A stretch of 44,057 nt of DNA, from contig JBBAAG010000016.1 in assembly GCA_041658405.1 (NCBI GenBank), positions 1 through 44,057 on the forward strand, read 5' to 3'. The notes beneath the pieces were generated by a model that was not told where the DNA came from, ran no database searches, and was given only the letters and a program-made list of their open reading frames with translations. Below, one piece after another: positions 34,599 to 42,700 of the stretch. Position numbers and translations under genes: made by a program. Source of the DNA: Elusimicrobiota bacterium (lineage in GTDB: Bacteria > Elusimicrobiota > UBA5214 > JBBAAG01). Within the stretch, counting starts at the first letter, position 1, and every line of letters begins with the position of its first letter.

Positions 34599-35710
34599 CT
34601 ACTATCCCCTTCTTTTCTAACCCCAAGCCCAAATGCAACGGCGTACTTATAATCCACATCATTCTGTAATGCGACCATACTCTGCGCATTCTCTATCGCG
34701 ATTGACGGCTTAAACGCTTCTGCGTTTAAATTCAACTCCTGCCCAACGTACTGCGTTAAATTGGGTAACGCAACACTCCCGCCGGTTAGTATCACTTTGG
34801 TAATAGCAGTCTCCGGTGATTGAGCAAGAAAATAGTCGATTGACCTTTGAATTTCAGATGTCAACTCCTTCGCTACTGTAGACAGTATTGCAGAAACCTG
34901 TGTTTTATCCTTATCCGCTTTTGCCTCTTCCTTTTCTTCAGGCGTAACCTGTATACCATACTGCCGTTTCATTTGTTCTGCAGTAGCAAAATCCACACCT
35001 AGGTTGCGTTGGACTGCTTTAGTAAAATTATTACCCGCAACAAAAATATCACGCACAACTTTTGACACGCCATTTTCTATGACAACCAAATTTGTTACCG
35101 TCGCACCTACATTTACGGCTACTACGGTTTCGGTCATTGGCAACACTTCCGCAGCTTCCAGCGCATTACCCAACGCAAACGCGTCAATATCAATTATTGT
35201 CGGATTCAAGTTTGCTTGCTGTAGTATTTCAATCCGTTCCTGGATAAGATCTTTCTTTACTGCAACCAGGATGGTTTCCATTTTCTTCTGCCCGTCTTCT
35301 TCAATATCCTTAACTATATGGAATCCCAGATGCACATCCGCTATCGCAAACGGTATATACGGTTCAGCTTCATACTCTATTGTTTTTGCCAACTGTTCCG
35401 GTGCTAGTTTTGGAAACTTTACATAACGTACAATAACAGAACTACCCGAAATTGACGCACAGACTTTTTTTGTCGTAATACGTTCCCTCAAAATTATTTC
35501 TTTGAGTTTATCTATGATCAAACTTTTACGTTCAGGCGGTGATAATTCGCTGATAGATTCAAGTGATAATACTTCTTCGGTCCATGTTGCAGCAACCCAT
35601 TTTTTACCGCTTATCTTTAATTGCGTAATTTTTATTGATTGACTCCCGATATCAATCCCAAGGGTGTCTTTACTAACCAAAAATTTAGGTATTGGTACTG
35701 CTAAAACCAT
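34595..35710 (-). CDS. pilM: Type IV pilus actin-like ATPase PilM
   Basis: A 371-residue cytoplasmic protein of the FtsA/PilM actin-like family. Phosphate-1 motif LGIDIGSQSIKITQ (17-30), phosphate-2 VAVNVGATVTNLVVI (~192-206) and adenosine motif VILTGGSVALPNL (~305-317) are clear. It binds the N-terminal peptide of PilN and organises the alignment complex at the inner membrane. Length agrees with PilM (~350). ATG 35710 has GGGAT upstream, and the PorV-like gene ends 13 bases before it, so pilM is probably transcribed together with the two outer-membrane/surface genes upstream. The pilus motor genes pilB, pilT and pilC, and pilins, are not in this window. Confidence 0.95.
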   Translation of the reverse strand: MVLAVPIPKFLVSKDTLGIDIGSQSIKITQLKISGKKWVAATWTEEVLSLESISELSPPERKSLIIDKLKEIILRERITTKKVCASISGSSVIVRYVKFPKLAPEQLAKTIEYEAEPYIPFAIADVHLGFHIVKDIEEDGQKKMETILVAVKKDLIQERIEILQQANLNPTIIDIDAFALGNALEAAEVLPMTETVVAVNVGATVTNLVVIENGVSKVVRDIFVAGNNFTKAVQRNLGVDFATAEQMKRQYGIQVTPEEKEEAKADKDKTQVSAILSTVAKELTSEIQRSIDYFLAQSPETAITKVILTGGSVALPNLTQYVGQELNLNAEAFKPSIAIENAQSMVALQNDVDYKYAVAFGLGVRKEGDSR

Positions 35711-35723
35711 TATTTATCCCGTC

Positions 35724-36704
35724 TTAAAATTTTACCGTAACACTCACTCTATGTATTGGCCCGAACTCACTGCCATAAGTTACCAATGCATAATCAACAT
35801 TGGTTTCCGCTTCCTTATTTTTTAAGGACGACTGCGAGTACCGCTGCCGTTTCTCAGCCGGTAGTTTCATTAATGTCTTAAACCCCAACCCCGCGGTTAA
35901 CCCTTTAAGTTCACCCGCATCCTTAGCCGTCCCGCCGTATCCTGCCCTGATATAAAACTTTTCTGCAAAAAGATACTCACCGCCAAGATGAAACGCCATA
36001 TCTCCGCTTCCCGGAAGTTCAATGTCAAATCCCATAACCAACGCGTTCTTTAGCATCCTATAGCCAACCCCTATCCGGGTACTCATGGGTAGATCATTAG
36101 TTATCCCGGCAACTTTTATCCCCGTACCGATATTAAGAATTGACAATCCCACTCCCAAACTTTCAAAAGGATTAAACAATACACCGAAATCCGCTGCAAT
36201 ACCGTCCCCGGAATACGCCCCCAGTTTTTGTGTTATATACTTAATATTAGTACCCCAGGAGAGTATTGGCAATAACCTATGGCTGATACATACAGCAGTA
36301 GCGCTGTTATTAACAAGATTTTTACTTGTTTGCAGAACACCTGAATCATCACGAGCTTCAATATCCTCTGTCCCTAAATACGTTATACTCACACCCGCTG
36401 CAGCATTCATTTTTGGGTACGGGAACCCTACTCCGACATAACCCGACATGATATTAACAATCCACTGAGTATATGTTGCCGTAAACTCTGTATTCTGAAT
36501 TGAACACAACCCCGACGGATTATAATACAACGCATTAATATCATCAGTAATCCCGGCAAACGCACCACCCATCCCCGCTACCCTGGCTGAAGGCTCAATC
36601 TTCAAGAAAGTCGCTGCCGTCGTGGAAGTACCCGCAGATAGTGCGGTAACGTACAACAGTAACAACACTGCCGTAAGAAACAACTTTGTGCAGTTAGCTT
36701 TCAT
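35724..36704 (-). CDS. PorV/PorQ-family outer-membrane beta-barrel protein
   Basis: A 326-residue exported protein. The signal peptide is MKANCTKLFLTAVLLLLY with cleavage near ALSAG. The mature N-terminus has the PorV/UPF0164 signature FLKIEPSARVAGMGGAFAG and DDINALYYNPSGL. Alternating beta strands fill the rest, ending in an aromatic/charged strand (RVSVTVKF), as in FadL-like barrels. PorV delivers proteins bearing a type A C-terminal domain in type IX secretion; PorQ-like relatives have less defined roles. ATG 36704 is chosen because an upstream start at 36791 would place 29 residues before the signal peptide and overlap the giant gene. It lies 28 bases after the giant surface-protein gene and 13 before pilM, linking cargo, barrel and pilus genes. 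Confidence 0.88.
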   Translation of the reverse strand: MKANCTKLFLTAVLLLLYVTALSAGTSTTAATFLKIEPSARVAGMGGAFAGITDDINALYYNPSGLCSIQNTEFTATYTQWIVNIMSGYVGVGFPYPKMNAAAGVSITYLGTEDIEARDDSGVLQTSKNLVNNSATAVCISHRLLPILSWGTNIKYITQKLGAYSGDGIAADFGVLFNPFESLGVGLSILNIGTGIKVAGITNDLPMSTRIGVGYRMLKNALVMGFDIELPGSGDMAFHLGGEYLFAEKFYIRAGYGGTAKDAGELKGLTAGLGFKTLMKLPAEKRQRYSQSSLKNKEAETNVDYALVTYGSEFGPIHRVSVTVKF

Positions 36705-36732
36705 AATATCTATATACCTTTCAACAAATAAT

Positions 36733-39700
36733 TTATTGCACAACAATAACTTTTTTAAACCCGCTGGAATACTCATTCCCAGTATTTTCACGCACTCTCA
36801 CCTGATAAATATATAACCCAGGAGCAACTTTATTCCCTTGCTCATCAGTCAATAACCAAGGATAGTTATTAGTCCCCGCAGCTACATCCGCTTCATCATC
36901 AAAAACAATTTTTCCCATAATATCATAAATCTTGATCACCACATGCGCATTATTCACAACCATATATCCTAATGATGCACGCCCGTTTGATGCAGGGTTA
37001 GGGTACGCATACGTGTTTTCTTTCAGAATATTAGACGCTTCATTCAACGAGATGCTTACATTGAATATAGACGTGTAAATAGTTCCAATATTGTTCGCAT
37101 TATCATAAGGAGTAATCACCATTGTATAAGTACCATTAATCACCTGGCGGTTAAAATTCAACTTCAAAGTATTCGAACCGGTAACCGTCTTAGTCCCACC
37201 GATAATTTCCGCACCATCCGGCCTGAATATCCGTATGGTAGACGATGCGAAGTTAACCCCAGACCCGCCGGTATCCGTGAAGTTAACATAAACTTCAGAT
37301 AATGCTGCAGATAATGTCCCGCCGTTTTGCGGAGTTGTATTATATACCACAGGCGGAACAATATCACCTGTTTGATCAGTTAATGACCGGAAAACTATAG
37401 TGTAAGACGACCGAAGAATAATATCGTCACTTGTATCAGTTACAGTGAACACTTTTGATCCAAGGCTGTTGATATACACAAACCCTGTTGCCAGCCCAGA
37501 ATTATCCGTTAATCCAGGCTGCACATAACTATCACTTGTCTGCAAACCAGCAACACCTATAACAACAGTCTTGCTGGAAGCAGGATTGCTATATGCATCC
37601 CGCAGTATAACATTAACAGTAACAGTTGTACCGACCAGCAGATTGGTTGTTGAAGGATAAATAGTAAATGTTGACACTTCACCGCTAACAACCGCAGGTG
37701 TAATATTAACAGCTGCGCTTGAAATAATAGCCAACCCGTCTGAAACATCAGTTGCGGTGACATACTTCATTTGCGCACTTGACGACCAGAACGACGCAGA
37801 CACCTGTCCATCATTATTAGTCGGGAATGCCGGTTGACTTATTATATTATTAATACCGGTTACAGAAATACTAACAGTTTTTCCGCTAACCGCCCGCAGG
37901 TCAACATCACGCAGAGTTACACGAACAGTAACAGTAGAACCTGCTGCATAGGTTCCGCTACCCATAACCGTCACCGACGAAGTTATTGTACTAACTCCTC
38001 CTTTATTCACTGACCACATCTGTGTAGCACCCTGCACCCCGGTAGTTGGTGATTCAAATACTGAAATAACAGGATTCGCGGGAACTCTATCAAGATACCT
38101 GAATCTAACTTCACCCATTATCATGGTTATAGTAGATATTTTAGTATCAGACGAATCAACTACATAAAACGCGTAATCCGTAGAATTTGATAATAACCCA
38201 ATAACAAAATTAGCATCAACATCCTTTATTCCACCAAGACTCTGTCCTTCGACTACAACTTCTTTTGACACAGTCCCTGAAGATACAGTCTGCGCTGGAG
38301 AGGTAATCACCAACCTCATTGCACGTATATTATCGATGCTAAACGACTGGCTTATCAGAGGTATACCTGTCCCATCTTCATCAGTAGCAGTTATTCTTAC
38401 TACTACCGAAGTTTCTGATTCAGGAAGATCAGTATTTGAATCCCACGTAAATGTATGTGTTGTCCCCGGTGACAACAAACACTCAAGATCCTTCACATCT
38501 TCAGAACCCAGCCATTTAGTACAGGGTTGCCATGAAGTCCCGTTTTTTGAATATTCTACAGTCACACTTGCAAGATTATGAGGATACGGTTTTAGGTCAT
38601 CATCAATAAGATGATATGTAATAAGCACCTGTCCCCATTGCTCACCCACTGGCGTATCAACAGTAACTCTTGGAGGGGTACCTTTTACAGCGAACGTACT
38701 TTCATAAACCCCAACTCCGGTAGCTTCATAATTATACTCACCGCTGGTACTGACGGTAACACTGAACGCATTATTTGCGAAATATCTGTAACGAATAAAC
38801 CCATCCCCCGCGTAGTCAACATTCGGGCGGATATAGTAGTAGATTTCACCGTTGGTATAATCCAGATCATTCCCCATCCCAGGTTTAGGTATCATTGAAT
38901 ACTGTTCAGTTGTTTCGTATACCATATTATCATTCAAATCAATCCATACTTGAATAGTTGTAGGAGGATTACCCTTAGCCGCTAAACCTTTATCAAAATA
39001 CCTAATCTGGAACTCACGGTTGGTGAGCCGTTCTGCGAGATTAGGTTCCACCCCGTCTTCTATGAATCCCGGCTGGGTTGTCCACAGAAGTGTTGGATCC
39101 CAAGAAACTTTACTTGTTAAATCTATATTATCAGGCAACATTGGGCGTGTATAATCCCGGAAAGTTATATCAGATCCGCCGGTAGCCACAAGGTTCCATG
39201 CGCCTGCAATATTTGTAGTATCAATAACAATACTATCAAAAGTATGTTTCACTGCCTGTGCCGTAACATACGCCGTAAACGTACTTGGCTGAATATTTGT
39301 AATTCTCAACCCAGTACTGTTAACACTTGGCGCTGAACTTATCACCAACCCATTAAAATCCAGATATTGGTAATCTATATAAGCCAACTGATTAATCCCA
39401 CCACCCAATTTCATTCCATAATAAAAATTAGTATCCGCAAGATCTTCTGCCAGTTTCCGTGTAATCCTGGTAGGAGCTGTAGAAACGCCTATCATTTCAA
39501 CTATTGCACCTGCTTTATTCTCAAAACTTGCACCAACATAACTTGGATCAGAGAAATCACAGAAATCAATTTCTTTTTGTATAAACGCATCACCTGACGG
39601 TGCAATTGTTGCGAATACATACTGTTCCCCGCGCTGTACAGGCGGCCTATGCGTTAATCGTATTCCAACCTCGCCGTTATCACTCTTATAATCTGTATCA

Positions 39701-42700
39701 TGCGTAAGATATCCTAACTGCACTCCTGACGCCGTACCTTTTACCAACCACTGATTTGAAGTTGGGCCGTAACCATAACTCAAAATCCATAACTCACTTT
39801 TTGTTGTAGAACTGACAGATATTGAAGTAATATCGTTAGTCCCTGATGTTGTCCCTCCGTCAATACCTCCATCGTCGTATCTTAACATTGGCGTATCGTA
39901 GTTAAGGATAGCAGTATTCCAACCATGCGCACGGTTAGTAGAGTAAGTATCAGTCGCGTAATTCCATCTTAGCACAGGCGTATGCCATAAATGATTAGCC
40001 TGAGGCATAGAGAATTGACCCCATATACGTGTGAGGCCCGGAATATTATCATGTTTCTGGCTTATCACCCACGAATTTTCTTTTGTAAACTCCTGTTTTT
40101 CAATAGTATTTGCGAACTCGGTTACACTGTTGAGCAAACACCCTTTTAACCATAACTGCGAAACATATCCCTGGTTAGCTTCGCCTTCCATATAAACATC
40201 ACCGAAATTATTGTTGCGATACACTTCTCCTACGCAAAGGTTATCTACCGAAGAATGCGATGTTAACCCAGTTCTCGCATTATTACTGCTGGTATTAATC
40301 AAGAAAATATTTTTATCCGCGCCGTACCTCACACGTATACCCGAATTCGCGTTATCATGGCAACTATTATTACTCACATAATTATTGATTGAAGTTTCGA
40401 GTGACAACCCGCAGACCGGATTATATGCGCATTCGTTGGACATCAAAATGTTTTTATTAGAATTCTTAATTGAAATCCCTTCTTCAGCAAACTGGTGATG
40501 CACATAATTCTTTTCAATCATATTCTTAGCAGATGACTCAAGATGAATACCTCTTACGTTATTATGATGTACATTATTTGACAGTATCATATTTTCACTT
40601 GACTGGGTTAGGTATATACCATACCCATCAGGAATCCCTGTGTTATTGTATATATCACATCCCTTAACCTCGCTCTTGGTTGTATTATCCAGCCATACCC
40701 CTGCGAATTTATTACTATGAATCACACACGACGTAATACCCTGGTCATACCAGGTATTATTCAAGCGTTCACATTCCAAAAGATATATCCCGGTATCCGC
40801 ACTGGACGACACTTCGCAGTTATAAAAGTACACAGCTTTTGGGGGTACATTAACAGATCCTTTATTCTGATAACACATAAACCCATATTTTTTAGGCGTA
40901 CGTGATTGCCCAAAACCGGTAATCTGAACATTCTGCATGTCCACCCAACCAACACTGTTTACATACGCAACATTATAATTACCCGTAAGTTTCGTACTGC
41001 GGAAAGCATTCTCCGGGTCAGGTTTCACAGCACCGCCTGGATTTACCCCGCGCATAGTGAACAACCCTGCGTTCGTTACTGAATTGTTTACGTGCAACGT
41101 CAACGTACTTGTATTCACTTCATTAATTAATTCAAACTTTGCCGCAGTTTCCTTAATTGCCGTACTATAATCCAAATGTATCTTAATATCATCTACATTC
41201 AGGTCAATCTTGCTGTTACTTGACGCAATACGAACATTGAAGTTTGAATAATACCCGAGAGCAATGTATCCGTGATCACCGGTACCGGTTGCCGTAAACG
41301 TAATATACGAATTTGGCGCATTGGTAATCAAACTTGCTTCGTCATAACGGTCAAGCGTAAAATCCCGGCATGAGATGTTTATCACCGAATTCGCGCTTGA
41401 AGTAATAACGTTCATATTCGCATTGTTATCCCAATAATACCCAAGATTAAGATCTTCCGCAATAACTGTGATCGTAGATTGCTGTGCCATAGTTTCAAAC
41501 CGTATCTCCGCACGATTATTTGTGTGATACCACCCATCCCACCAACTCCATGCCCAAATATCAGCGCAAGAAAGTTTAAAATTATCCCCAGGCTGAGTAG
41601 TTTTTATCTCAAGCTGACCTGCCTCGGGAAGCACTAATGAATTAATAACGTTCAAAGTGCAATTACCACCAACAAACTGCACCTTTGCATTGTCATACAT
41701 ATACAATGATAACGCATTACATACCGCCTCAGAATCAATTAATAACGTGAATCCTTGCTCAACATTCACTCTGTTACGGTCAGTCGGAACCACTCCGCCA
41801 TACCAAGTATCTGTAGAATTCCATTTACCAATCATCTTTTTGTTTGTTGTATAAATTGAACCATATGTAAAACTAACAGTAAACGTTACTGATGATATTG
41901 ACAGGTTATTAAAACTATCATAAGCATTAACGACAATGGTATACTTCCCATCAGACCCCTCATCTACGAAAGATAACTCTATAGTATCCGTACTGACAAT
42001 AGTCTTAACACCAGAGACTTCAGTATCATTCGGCCTCAACAACCTTATTGTTGATGATGCGATGTTCAGACTGTAGTTATCCCATAATGTAGCGGATACG
42101 CTGCGAAAAATAGTATTCAACGTTTTATTAGCTTCCGGGGATGTCCGCAGAACAACCGGCGGGGTTGGATCAATACTTGTAAACGCTGCAGTTAATGAAG
42201 TATTCAGCGTTATCCCGTCCGTTGTATCAGTTACTGTAACAGTTTTGTTATGTATAACAGCACTGGTAACAGTTCCTGTTGACTGCCCCGCGGTATTAGT
42301 GAGCATCGGCGGTTGTGTAACAACATCCCCTGCATATACAGGGTTAACACTGATCGCAATACTCTTACCGGAAACCAAATTATTATACCTGTCTTTCAAT
42401 GTTGTAACAACAGAAATTGTAGAACCTGCAACCACGTTGCCTGGAGTTAGTACGAACGTAGATTTTGCGGCATCTGCAACATCTGCAGTCAAAACAACTG
42501 TTGCACTGGAAACAAGCGCAATACTATCCGTAACATCAGTTATAGTAACAGTTTTTGTTTCAGCAACAACCGACCAGAACCTTGCGATTGCCAATCCGTT
42601 ATTATTAGTCGTGAAAGTAGGTTGAGTGATATAGTTACTTGAACCACTGACCGCTACCTCAACCGCTTTACCTGATATAGGATTCCCGAATATATCCTTT

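Noticed and set aside
36705..36791. Longer start for the PorV-like protein
   Set aside because: It would put 29 residues before a clear signal peptide and overlap the end of the giant gene; ATG 36704 is better.
40180..40780. Short repeated Asn-rich units that could suggest a CRISPR-like or tandem DNA repeat
   Set aside because: They are in-frame parallel beta-helix turns of the giant protein with diverged DNA; no identical direct repeats or spacers exist.
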